Positions 1-7,169 of a stretch of DNA of 21,924 nucleotides are shown here, one piece after another. The DNA lies in assembly GCA_017608545.1 (NCBI GenBank), contig JAFCFQ010000002.1:1-21924 (forward strand), written 5' to 3'. The notes under the pieces were generated by a model. It was not told the DNA's origin and searched no databases. It saw only the letters and a list, made by a program, of their open reading frames with translations. Source of the stretch: Candidatus Aenigmatarchaeota archaeon. Its GTDB lineage: Archaea; Aenigmatarchaeota; Aenigmatarchaeia; Aenigmatarchaeales; Aenigmatarchaeaceae. The position numbers and the translations under genes are program-made. How positions within the stretch are numbered: the first letter of the stretch is position 1; each line of letters starts with the position of its first letter.

Positions 1-133
1 TCCCAATTAATTTTCCTGCTTCCCTTTTAGATTTTATTCCAGACACATCTACCAAAATCTCTTTTGTATATGCTATATGATAATTTACTATAATCCCTTT
101 TGGATCTAACATAGCAACCACTTTTCCAATCAT
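1..133 (-). CDS. rpl35ae: Ribosomal protein L35Ae (eL33), partial
   Basis: The first 44 residues are visible; the rest lies beyond the left edge of the window. The N-terminus (MIGKVVAML...) leads into a stretch ending SKREAGKLIG, which matches the conserved 'SREEASKLIGR' element of archaeal L35Ae, a small beta-barrel protein of the large ribosomal subunit. The ATG lies 61 bases from the stop of the MNT-HEPN gene on the same strand. A TATA-like ttataatt at 151-158 lies about 18-25 bases upstream of the ATG, so it could have its own near-leaderless promoter. The call rests on that short motif and on the expected position of the start, so confidence is moderate. Gar1 was the other small archaeal beta-barrel considered, but the REAGKLIG element favours L35Ae. 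Confidence 0.7.
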   Translation of the reverse strand, partial: MIGKVVAMLDPKGIIVNYHIAYTKEILVDVSGIKSKREAGKLIG

Positions 134-194
134 TTAAAGACCTTTTAGAATTATAATTTTCTTTAATAAATATATATTAATATCGAAGAAAAAA

Positions 195-1424
195 TCACTT
201 TTTCTTTTTTCTCTTCTTTTTACTAAATTTTCTTATTTCTTTAGCAGTTTCAACAACTTCCTTTGCTTCTTCCATTTTTTCTTTTGCTTCTTTTTTACTA
301 GAAACCTTTAAAGGTTTATCAATGAATCTCCTAACATCTGTTATAAATCTCCTTATGTATTCCTTACTCATGTAAATTTCTCTATTTGTTATTTTATCGA
401 TTTTCTTTTCTTCAAGCATTTTTCTCATGTTTATGACTTTCTCTAAAACATTAGAGTAAAAAGGATTAACTAATCCTGAATCTATTAAATATTTCTTAAA
501 AGCTTCAGGCAATTTTTCTGGCTCTTTTGGCAATTTATTCAAAGACTTTAAAGCAGCAACAGAAGCCTTTATCATTACTTCATAATTCTTTTGAATATCA
601 TAAGCTTTTCTATTCAATTCTAAATCTTTTAAAAGTTTTTCAAATCTTTTTACATATTTTTCTGTTTTTTCTATCCATTTATCAACTTCTGCTCCAGAAA
701 TATCCTTTATTTCTTTATGTTCAACTTTTTTTCTAAAATCTATAACATCTTCAAGCATTTTTGCATACTCTTCTTCTAATAAACCAGGCTTAACTAAATG
801 CTCTTTAATTTCTTTTGCAGCAAGTTTTGGAACAGGAGGTCCAACACCTATGTACATTAAAACAGCTTGAGCAGCATCTAGCATTGCATAATACATATCT
901 TCAGCAATCATGTACAACTTAACATTTTTCACTCTTTGAATTCTTCTTGGAACAGAATCCATTCTCATGTGAGCTGCCTCAGGAGTTACTGGAAATTCTC
1001 CTAATTCTAAAAGTTTTCTCATTGGAATAAAAAAGCCAGTATCATAAATAGCATAACCTTCTCTTACTATATTAAAAAATAAAGGATGTGTATATCTTAT
1101 TCCTTTTATGAATTCTGTTAAAGCTAAAATTGGTTGTGGATGTAATCTTGGATCAATAGAAGATGCAGCAGAATAAATATCTTTATCTATTTTTTTCCTA
1201 ATTTCTTCAAATTTTTTTAATGGAAATTTAGTATCATCGAATATAACATAAATATCAATATCAGACTTACCAGTATAATCTCCTCTTGTTATAGATCCCC
1301 ACACTACTACAGCTTTAATGTATCCTTTAAACATTTCTAAAATTTTATCTTTAAACTTCTCTGCTGATTTCAGTCTTGTTTCCAAGGAAAATTTTTTTAA
1401 TTTTTTACTAACTCTTTTAGGCAT
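195..1424 (-). CDS. MNT-type nucleotidyltransferase fused to two HEPN-like domains
   Basis: A 409-residue protein. Residues ~15-130 form a minimal nucleotidyltransferase domain with the GS-x10-D-x-D signature (GS at 43-44, DID at 55-57), as in MntA antitoxins. Residues ~174-265 and ~278-370 are two diverged copies of one helical domain. The first carries R-x4-H (R231...H236), the catalytic motif of HEPN ribonucleases; in the second the aligned position is Glu (R334...E339), so that copy is probably inactive. The last ~35 residues are a Lys/Glu-rich tail ending in a run of lysines. In MntA-HepT toxin-antitoxin pairs the two domains are normally separate proteins and the nucleotidyltransferase modifies the HEPN toxin; here they are one chain. 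A TATA-like element (1456-1464) lies 32-40 bases upstream. Domain calls are strong; function (self-controlled RNase, or an RNA-modifying housekeeping enzyme) is inferred. Confidence 0.75.
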   Translation of the reverse strand: MPKRVSKKLKKFSLETRLKSAEKFKDKILEMFKGYIKAVVVWGSITRGDYTGKSDIDIYVIFDDTKFPLKKFEEIRKKIDKDIYSAASSIDPRLHPQPILALTEFIKGIRYTHPLFFNIVREGYAIYDTGFFIPMRKLLELGEFPVTPEAAHMRMDSVPRRIQRVKNVKLYMIAEDMYYAMLDAAQAVLMYIGVGPPVPKLAAKEIKEHLVKPGLLEEEYAKMLEDVIDFRKKVEHKEIKDISGAEVDKWIEKTEKYVKRFEKLLKDLELNRKAYDIQKNYEVMIKASVAALKSLNKLPKEPEKLPEAFKKYLIDSGLVNPFYSNVLEKVINMRKMLEEKKIDKITNREIYMSKEYIRRFITDVRRFIDKPLKVSSKKEAKEKMEEAKEVVETAKEIRKFSKKKRKKKK

Positions 1425-1464
1425 TTTACCACTAATTAGTAATATCTTATAGTCATATTTAAAT

Positions 1465-2985
1465 TTATCTAAATTTCTCTTTTTTCCAAACCTCAGCTTT
1501 ACCCTTTTCTGTTGCAGCCTTACTCAAAAATGTGTATTCTTCTTCAGGAACAACCAACATTCCTTTTAAAGGGTCTAAAGAATGCTCCTTTATTATTACT
1601 TCCTGTTTTTTTATATCCGGTCCTTTCTTATCTAATCCAAAAAATTCTAAAGGTAAATCTTTTGGTGGAACATCCCTTTCTAAAAAATGTTTTATTAATC
1701 TTAAAGCTATAATAGTTGTACCTCTCCCTGCAGCTGCCCTTTCAAAAATGAGGTAACCGTCTTTAAAACCCTTTTTTCTTAATTCAAACAATCTTTCATA
1801 CAAATATATTTGAGCTTCTGAACCAACAGGAATTGGCATATGAGCTGGTGCGTGAGGAGTAGGCCAACCCAAGTGACAAACTTTTATATGACTTGCTAAC
1901 CCATAAGGGATTGATTCTATTTCTTTTTTTGGATCAATGTTTTGTGATAAAACATGCTCAAAATCAAAACAAACTCCCACCCATTTAGAACCTATTGACT
2001 TACATAAAAAGATCATATCTCTAGGTCTTGTTAGTCTGTATAAACCTTCTAATCCTGCAGCTCCCATTTGGGCCTCAAAAACAAAATATATTTTATATTT
2101 TTTTAACAATGGTTTAGGATCTTTGTATCTGTTATTTTTTGGATTAAAATGCCCCCATATATATTTTGAAGAAACAGCAGGAACCCAATCTTTATGCTTT
2201 TCGATAAGTTTATTATCAGATATCTTTTTTCCTACTATGTCTTTCCATAAAGGATCATTATTTTTTTGCATCCATTTTGCAATTATTATGTAAGCTATTC
2301 TCTCTGCTCCATACTCCAACTCATTGGAATCAACAAAATCAAACAAAGCTTTTTTGTAAGCTTCTTTTAAGATTTCATTTTGTTTTTCTGGTGTCAATTC
2401 TTTATCTTTTATTTCAGATCTCAATCGCTCATAATGCCATCTAACGTATCCTTGAAGATGAGTTGCTTTTATTATATTTTTTTCAATAGCTTCAATTGCC
2501 CATTCTAAAATTTTTGGATTTTCTTTTAAAAATTCTTTTAATGGTCTTCCCCATGGATCAACAAGTTTTGCTGGTTGTAAATGCATTCCTAATCTTATAA
2601 AAGGGACTGTTTCTGAAGGATGGATGTTAACATACTCCCCACCAAGTTTTCCACAACCTTCAATATGTTGTATCAACCTTTCATGAGCATGAATGTAATC
2701 TAATTCTATTGCGGAATCTAGCATTCCTATTGGTTTTTCAGCACCACCCATTGCATATGATTCTCCATGAAAACCTAATCTTAACCCTAATTTTTTCATT
2801 CTTTCCATGCCTTCTTTTAAATAAGGCTCATTAAATTCTGTAATAGATTCTATATCTACCTGAGTGAATTTCACACCCTCAATAGCACCTTTAAAAAATT
2901 TTCTAGGCATTGTTAAGAAGTCTTCTTTCTCCTTTGCATCAGCTGTTATGAACATTCCACTTGAAAACCCTATAGTGTATACCAT
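1465..2985 (-). CDS. Enlarged endonuclease IV / xylose isomerase-like TIM-barrel protein
   Basis: A 506-residue protein with strand-end motifs of the AP endonuclease family 2 TIM barrel. Potential metal ligands appear in endonuclease IV order: H73 (GFHGES), H122 (NIHPSE), E304 (VFEAQ), D341 and H344 (CFDFEH), H371 (VCHLGW), H378/H382 and E415 (LIFERA). E. coli endonuclease IV has H69, H109, E145, D179, H182, H216, D229/H231 and E261. The spacing H122-E304 is ~180 residues against ~36 in the E. coli enzyme, so there is a large, mostly helical insertion at about 135-290, and a ~90-residue C-terminal extension. Start ATG overlaps the stop of the upstream zinc-ribbon gene by one base (TAATG), so the two are translationally coupled. 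It could be an AP endonuclease, a sugar isomerase or something new; only the fold and metal site are supported. Confidence 0.65.
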   Translation of the reverse strand: MVYTIGFSSGMFITADAKEKEDFLTMPRKFFKGAIEGVKFTQVDIESITEFNEPYLKEGMERMKKLGLRLGFHGESYAMGGAEKPIGMLDSAIELDYIHAHERLIQHIEGCGKLGGEYVNIHPSETVPFIRLGMHLQPAKLVDPWGRPLKEFLKENPKILEWAIEAIEKNIIKATHLQGYVRWHYERLRSEIKDKELTPEKQNEILKEAYKKALFDFVDSNELEYGAERIAYIIIAKWMQKNNDPLWKDIVGKKISDNKLIEKHKDWVPAVSSKYIWGHFNPKNNRYKDPKPLLKKYKIYFVFEAQMGAAGLEGLYRLTRPRDMIFLCKSIGSKWVGVCFDFEHVLSQNIDPKKEIESIPYGLASHIKVCHLGWPTPHAPAHMPIPVGSEAQIYLYERLFELRKKGFKDGYLIFERAAAGRGTTIIALRLIKHFLERDVPPKDLPLEFFGLDKKGPDIKKQEVIIKEHSLDPLKGMLVVPEEEYTFLSKAATEKGKAEVWKKEKFR

Positions 2986-4673
2986 TATTCAACACCCATC
3001 TTTTCTAAAAGAAAGTTTGTCACCGCACTCAAATGAGTGGCAGCATATTTGAGAAAATGTTTCGTTATTCTCTCTTTGAAATCTCTTTCATAAGGCCCTG
3101 GTTTAACAAATATTAAACTTCTAGTTTTTGGTAATTTAATTTTTTTAAAAAAACTAACATAAGACTCTATAGTTTCTCTTAATCCTTTTACATAATTTTG
3201 TAATCCTGTTAACTTTTCTTTTTCTCCAAACAGCTCAGGAAATTCTTCTCTTACTAATTCAGATATATCTTTATCTTCAAATTTTATGCCAAGCATTTCA
3301 TCGATGTATCTTTCCAATTCTAAGTCTTTGCATTTTAATTCAAGAATTTTTACAAGTAATGCATTTTGTGATAAAACGAAAATTCTATTGTAAAATGTTA
3401 TATCTTCTAATTCACCAATTTGAATTCTCGTTCCCGTTCTAAATACATCAATATCTAAAAACATATAATAAAGTTCTCTAGGATCTAAGCCTAATTCCCT
3501 TCTTTTCCAAGCTGGAATTATTTCCTTTTCAACTATTTCATCAGCATATTTTTTGTTTTCTAATCTTATTGAGCCACATTTTTTACATTTTAAAGTATCA
3601 AAAGAATAATATTCTTTACATTTTGGACAATATTTTCTATTGTTTCTTAGCCAAGGATAAATTGAAGCTAAACCATTCACAGGATCAAGTATTAATTTTT
3701 CTCTTATATAATCATCATAAGGATTTATAATAAAGTCTCCTTTAATTTCTGCAGCAGGTTTTCTAAATTCTGCAAACTTCATTGGTTTCCATGCAAAAAT
3801 TCTTATTTTGTTTGCAAACGTAGATTGTCCGGTTATATCTGCAAACGTTCTTAATGTTTCTCTTCTTACATGAGATCTTTCACCACCAAGCCTTGTCATT
3901 TTGAATCTTGCTATGTATGGCTTTAACCATTCTTTGTATTCTTTGATCGATTTTCTTCTAGCTTCAACAAGCCCTCTTAGTAACTCATATCTTTCTTTAG
4001 CAGCTTTTCTAAAAAGATCTTTCCACTTTTTATAAAGTCTGTTCTTAGTTGCAAGTATAACCGCTTCTGCTTTTGAAATATCAAGTTTCTTAGCAATTTT
4101 ATCAGGATCAATATCTTCATCCTCCAATCTCATAAAATCTGCAATTATTGTTGGCCACCTGCTTACCACGGAACGCAAAGCTATTGGTTGTCCTGGTAAA
4201 TCTGTATGAACGTCTACTTGATCAATAAACATAGATTTTAATACATGCTCATCCTTCTCTTGGAAATAAGAAAGAATTTCTTTGTATTTTCTTATGTCAT
4301 GACTCATTAATTCAAAATCAGCAACAGCTTGAGCAGCTGATGTTAATCCTGTTTTTATTGTAGATTCTAACATTTGTTTGGTTGAAACTGTTCTATCCCA
4401 ATATTCCTTATGAGTTGGAGAAACTTCTATCCATTCATCAGCCTTTTCAACATGCCAACCCCATTTCGGAAGTTGATAAACCAAAGAGAAATATAATGAA
4501 GAAGCTGTTCCCGGAGGTCCTGTAAAATTTAAATTCGAATACCTGTTTTGAGTTTCCTCTATTCCAGGAGGTTCTGTTGGACCTATGCATAAAAATTTTC
4601 CTAGTGTAGATGGATCTCCACCATTGTCAGGAATTCCTGGCTTTTTTCCTAATTCGAATATTTTTTCAACCAT
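2985..4673 (-). CDS. Unknown zinc-ribbon protein coupled to the TIM-barrel gene
   Basis: I do not recognise this family. The protein is 562 residues from the preferred ATG; a TTG at 4685 would add four residues. The ATG is preferred because it sits exactly four bases after the TGA of the 54-codon gene, a junction seen repeatedly in this window. A C-x2-C-x10-C-x2-C zinc ribbon (C349, C352, C363, C366) lies in the C-terminal half. The N-terminal ~110 residues are Gly/Pro-rich with several Trp. The middle (~185-265) is helical and rich in Lys/Arg, with an HTH-like segment near DPDKIAKKLDISKAEAV. No signal peptide or membrane segment. One-base stop/start overlap with the TIM-barrel gene suggests a stable complex or shared pathway. 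A nucleic-acid-binding partner for a nuclease-like TIM barrel is possible but is only inference. Confidence 0.6.
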   Translation of the reverse strand: MVEKIFELGKKPGIPDNGGDPSTLGKFLCIGPTEPPGIEETQNRYSNLNFTGPPGTASSLYFSLVYQLPKWGWHVEKADEWIEVSPTHKEYWDRTVSTKQMLESTIKTGLTSAAQAVADFELMSHDIRKYKEILSYFQEKDEHVLKSMFIDQVDVHTDLPGQPIALRSVVSRWPTIIADFMRLEDEDIDPDKIAKKLDISKAEAVILATKNRLYKKWKDLFRKAAKERYELLRGLVEARRKSIKEYKEWLKPYIARFKMTRLGGERSHVRRETLRTFADITGQSTFANKIRIFAWKPMKFAEFRKPAAEIKGDFIINPYDDYIREKLILDPVNGLASIYPWLRNNRKYCPKCKEYYSFDTLKCKKCGSIRLENKKYADEIVEKEIIPAWKRRELGLDPRELYYMFLDIDVFRTGTRIQIGELEDITFYNRIFVLSQNALLVKILELKCKDLELERYIDEMLGIKFEDKDISELVREEFPELFGEKEKLTGLQNYVKGLRETIESYVSFFKKIKLPKTRSLIFVKPGPYERDFKERITKHFLKYAATHLSAVTNFLLEKMGVE

Positions 4674-4677
4674 TCGA

Positions 4678-4842
4678 TCAACCAAATAACATTAATCCTA
4701 CACCAACTAAAATTAGTATTATTCCTATTAAAATTCCACTTAAAGTAAATCCTTTTTTCTGATAATCAGAAATATCCGGAAAATATTTCAACATTAAAAA
4801 ACCTACAAAAGCTATTATTAATCCAATTATTTTAACAATCAT
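4678..4842 (-). CDS. 54-residue two-helix membrane peptide
   Basis: A short reading frame from ATG at 4842 to TGA at 4678-4680 encodes 54 residues: a hydrophobic helix (about residues 3-18, VKIIGLIIAFVGFLM), a polar Asp/Lys-containing turn (about 19-31) and a second hydrophobic helix (about 34-53, with Gly/Ile/Leu repeats). The second helix has small residues at regular spacing, as in helix-packing membrane peptides. The stop is four bases before the preferred ATG of the zinc-ribbon gene, so the two are probably cotranslated. A TATA-like tttattt on the minus strand (4865-4876) lies 23-34 bases upstream. The coherent two-helix pattern, start, promoter and junction make it likely real, though no family was recognised. 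An unrelated short frame by chance is the alternative. Confidence 0.6.
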   Translation of the reverse strand: MIVKIIGLIIAFVGFLMLKYFPDISDYQKKGFTLSGILIGIILILVGVGLMLFG

Positions 4843-4864
4843 ATTAATAATTTTATGAAAAAGA

Positions 4865-4876
4865 GCTTAAATAAAG
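4865..4876 (-). promoter_or_regulatory. TATA-like element for the minus-strand TIM-barrel operon
   Basis: On the minus strand the sequence reads ctttatttaagc, 23-34 bases upstream of the ATG of the 54-codon gene. This fits an archaeal TATA box with transcription starting at or just before the ATG. It lies beside the opposite-strand element at 4877-4886, giving a compact back-to-back promoter in a 71-base gap. Confidence 0.45.
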
Positions 4877-4886
4877 TTTATAAAAA
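4877..4886 (+). promoter_or_regulatory. TATA box for the 4914-6160 operon
   Basis: The sequence tttataaaaa is a good match to an archaeal TATA box, 28-37 bases upstream of the ATG at 4914. With the usual ~25-base spacing, transcription would start around 4906-4910, giving an almost leaderless mRNA. That argues against using the in-frame TTG at 4905 as the start. Confidence 0.6.
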
Positions 4887-4913
4887 CATTTATCCAATTA
4901 TTAGTTGGTTAAA

Positions 4914-5408
4914 ATGGTTTGGGCAAAAACAAAACTAATGATCCATGATGATTTGCTTAGACCTCTTCCTGTAGTAAAAATAAAATATTCTGGGAAAAAT
5001 CCAGAAAGGTTTTATAAAGAAATATACAACTTGTTATTAGTTTCTTTTAGAGTTCATGAACATTCTATTCAAGAGAAGGAATTCCATTGGAGTAAAGGTG
5101 AGCCTGAAAAATTTAAAATAGTTTGGGAAATAAACAAGGATTTAGATAAATTTTCATATTACTACATTACTGTTAAATTAAGTGGTGAATCTTCTAAAAC
5201 TCATGGAAAAGCGGAAATAGAAATAGAAGGAGCATTAAGAACAGAATATCCTCAAGACACATTTTGGCAAAGAAGCTTATTATACGAAATTCTTAGAATG
5301 TTTTGGCACACTGTTTTTTACAGTAGTAAAAGAGATGAATATTTAAGAGAGGGCAGGAGATTGTTATCTTTATTCTGCAATCAAGTTAAAGCTCTAGCAA
5401 GGGTTTAA
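4914..5408 (+). CDS. Unknown protein, first of a tandem paralogous pair
   Basis: A 164-residue soluble protein of unrecognised family. It aligns along its length with the next gene: both have an N-terminal KYSG motif (VVKIKYSG here), then an amphipathic helix with conserved Pro (NPERFYKEI), a Trp-containing strand (FHWSKGEP), alternating beta strands (ITVKLSG, KAEIEIEGAL) and a C-terminal aromatic helix (FWHTVFYSSKRDEYL). The pattern helix-strands-helix looks like a compact alpha/beta ligand- or lipid-binding fold, but that is a guess. It starts at the ATG within TATA-box distance; an in-frame TTG nine bases earlier is less likely. One base separates it from the second paralogue. No signal peptide. 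The tandem copies suggest a heterodimer. Confidence 0.6.
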   Translation: MVWAKTKLMIHDDLLRPLPVVKIKYSGKNPERFYKEIYNLLLVSFRVHEHSIQEKEFHWSKGEPEKFKIVWEINKDLDKFSYYYITVKLSGESSKTHGKAEIEIEGALRTEYPQDTFWQRSLLYEILRMFWHTVFYSSKRDEYLREGRRLLSLFCNQVKALARV

Positions 5409-5409
5409 A

Positions 5410-5889
5410 ATGCCATATTTAAGATTAATGGCTGATGTTTTCTCACCTGAAGCTGTTAAAACAATAAAATATTCTGGATTTCACCCTTCAAAAGTTTTTA
5501 AAATAATACCTTCATTAATAAAGGAAACATTTAAAATTACTTCAACAAAGTTTTTTGAAGACGATATAAGATGGGATAAATCTTCTGATCCTATAGAATT
5601 TTTTGCTCAATGGAGAGGAAAAGATGAAAAAGATGGGAGAACAAGCATTTGGATAAAAGTTAAAGTTATTGGAAAACAAAATTCAAAAGATAAAATGGGT
5701 AATGTAACAATATACATACACCCATACTTAGTCACAAAACTTCCTTACTCAAACTTTTTGGATAAAATGTTAACTAAATTATACTCATACTTTTTTTACA
5801 GAAACCAAAAGAGAAAATATATATCAGAAGAATTACTATTATTAAAAAGATTTGAAGATGAATTGAAAGCAGAATTAGGAATAAAGTGA
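5410..5889 (+). CDS. Unknown protein, second of a tandem paralogous pair
   Basis: A 159-residue homologue of the preceding gene product. Shared landmarks are TIKYSGFHPSKVFK near residue 18, a Trp-containing RWDKSSDP segment corresponding to FHWSKGEP, strands IWIKVKVIG and NVTIYIHPYL, and a C-terminal aromatic/basic helix (YSYFFYRNQKRKYI) corresponding to FWHTVFYSSKRDEY. Identity is low but order, spacing and length match, so an old duplication is likely. It follows the first copy by one base and is followed by TGA-N4-ATG into the coiled-coil gene, so all three are probably made from one mRNA. No catalytic motif or membrane segment is visible. Function unknown. Confidence 0.6.
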   Translation: MPYLRLMADVFSPEAVKTIKYSGFHPSKVFKIIPSLIKETFKITSTKFFEDDIRWDKSSDPIEFFAQWRGKDEKDGRTSIWIKVKVIGKQNSKDKMGNVTIYIHPYLVTKLPYSNFLDKMLTKLYSYFFYRNQKRKYISEELLLLKRFEDELKAELGIK

Positions 5890-5893
5890 TAAA

Positions 5894-6160
5894 ATGGTTT
5901 TTGGTTGGCTTAAAAGGAAGAAAGAAAAAAAGGAAGATGAATTTCCCGAAGAAATAACAACACCTCTTCCAGAAGATTTGGAAAAATTTAGAGTAAGAGA
6001 ACCAGAACCGATTCCACCAAGAGAAGCTCCTAAACCATTAGATTTAGTAACTGCAACAGAAACGAAAATAGAGGAACAAGACAAATTAGATTTAATTTTA
6101 CAAAAACTTGAAACAATAGATGTTAGACTAAAGTTACTGGAAGAAAAGCTAGGAGTGTAA
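5894..6160 (+). CDS. Small charged protein with C-terminal coiled coil
   Basis: An 88-residue unknown. It opens with a hydrophobic/basic MVFGWLKRKK segment that could touch membrane or partner, continues through an acidic, proline-rich linker (about residues 15-50, PEPIPPREAPKP) and ends in a heptad-like amphipathic helix (about 60-88, LDLILQKLETIDVRLKLLEEKL) that should form a coiled coil. Together this looks like a tether or scaffold, not an enzyme. TGA-N4-ATG links it to the paralogous pair, so it may bring them to a membrane or oligomerise them; this is inference from context. Its stop codon abuts the stop of tfb on the other strand with no spacer. Confidence 0.6.
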   Translation: MVFGWLKRKKEKKEDEFPEEITTPLPEDLEKFRVREPEPIPPREAPKPLDLVTATETKIEEQDKLDLILQKLETIDVRLKLLEEKLGV

Positions 6161-7168
6161 TTATTTTCTTTTCCTTCTCAGTTTTCTTAACCTTGATTCT
6201 TTTTCTGTGTAATCTTCTCTAACTTTTTTCTCAACTTCTTCTTCTAAACCAAGTTTTTTTTTTTTTTTTTTGAACCTGTATCTTATTGTAACTTCTGTAA
6301 CTCCAATTGCATCAGCAATCTCCCTTTGAGTTCTTTTTTCACCCTCTAAAACAGCAGCAATATACAAAGCAGCTGCAGCAACTCCTGTAGGACCTTTTCC
6401 AGTCGTTGCTTCAAACTTTTTAGCTTTTTCTAAAAGTCTTATTGCTCTTGCTTGAACTTTATCACTTAATCCGAGCATGGAAGCAAATCTTGGAATGTAA
6501 TCTTTTGGTAATGCTGGTAAAATTCTCATTCCTAATTCTCTTGCTATGTATCTATAGGTTCTTCCAATCTCTCTTCTTTCTACTCCTGATGCTTCTGCTA
6601 TTTCTTCTAAAGTTCTTGGCGTTCCCATTTCTCTACAAACTGTATACAATAAAGCTGCAATAACAGATTCCATTGATCTTCCTCTCACTAAACCTCTATC
6701 AACAGCTCTTTCATAATTCTTAGCCACTTCTTCATGAACAGACTTTGGCAAACCCAAAAATGAAACAAGTCTTTGTAGCTCTGATAAAGCAAAAGAAAGG
6801 TTTCTATCTTTAGATTCAACTAGTCTTTTTTGCCATTTAGTTAATCTATAATATTGAGCCCTTTTTGAAGGAATAACTTTAAATAATTCTCCTCTACCTC
6901 TTCCAATTTCTGTTGTTAATCCTTTATCATGTTTTGTATAAGTTAAAGGTGCTCCAGCTCTTGTCCTTCTTGAAATTTGCTCTTCATCAAAAGCTCTCCA
7001 TTCAGGAGAAGTATCTATCATATCTTCTTCTAAAACTAAACCGCATTTAGCACAAACAATTTCTCCTCTTGTTTTATCTTCAATAAAATATTTAGAGCCG
7101 CATTCAGGACACAATCTAGCAGCTTTTTTTATCTTTTTTTTAGTTTTTTTCACTTTTTTTCTTGGCAT
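6161..7168 (-). CDS. tfb: Transcription initiation factor B (TFB)
   Basis: Archaeal TFIIB homologue, 335 residues from the preferred ATG. It bridges TBP on the TATA box and RNA polymerase. After a Lys-rich N-terminus comes a zinc ribbon (C20, C23, C39, C42; CPEC...CAKC), then the B-reader/linker region (SPEWRAFD, RTRAGAP) and two cyclin repeats (about 107-200 and 203-300). The second repeat contains the recognition helix near TQREIADAIGVTEVTIRYR, followed by a C-terminal basic tail (RKLRRKRK). Six lysines are encoded by an uninterrupted run of 18 A on the coding strand. The ATG is one base after the TAA of the upstream 72-codon gene; an in-frame TTG nine bases earlier overlaps that gene and is less likely. 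Family assignment is secure. Confidence 0.97.
   Translation of the reverse strand: MPRKKVKKTKKKIKKAARLCPECGSKYFIEDKTRGEIVCAKCGLVLEEDMIDTSPEWRAFDEEQISRRTRAGAPLTYTKHDKGLTTEIGRGRGELFKVIPSKRAQYYRLTKWQKRLVESKDRNLSFALSELQRLVSFLGLPKSVHEEVAKNYERAVDRGLVRGRSMESVIAALLYTVCREMGTPRTLEEIAEASGVERREIGRTYRYIARELGMRILPALPKDYIPRFASMLGLSDKVQARAIRLLEKAKKFEATTGKGPTGVAAAALYIAAVLEGEKRTQREIADAIGVTEVTIRYRFKKKKKKLGLEEEVEKKVREDYTEKESRLRKLRRKRK
6254..6271 (-). repeat. Homopolymer of 18 A within tfb
   Basis: The coding strand of tfb has 18 consecutive A, read as six AAA codons between ...TIRYRF and LGLEEE. The frame is intact on both sides as given. Such tracts cause polymerase or ribosome slippage and are a common place for sequencing-length error. 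Confidence 0.9.
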
Positions 7169-7169
7169 A

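Noticed and set aside
1937..2293. Plus-strand reading frame of 118 codons inside the TIM-barrel gene
   Set aside because: It lies wholly within a well-supported minus-strand gene and its protein lacks any recognisable pattern; antisense shadow in AT-rich DNA.
6254..6271. Possible programmed frameshift at the 18-A run in tfb
   Set aside because: The frame is intact on both sides and the C-terminal part is in the same frame, so no frameshift is needed; kept only as a slippage observation.
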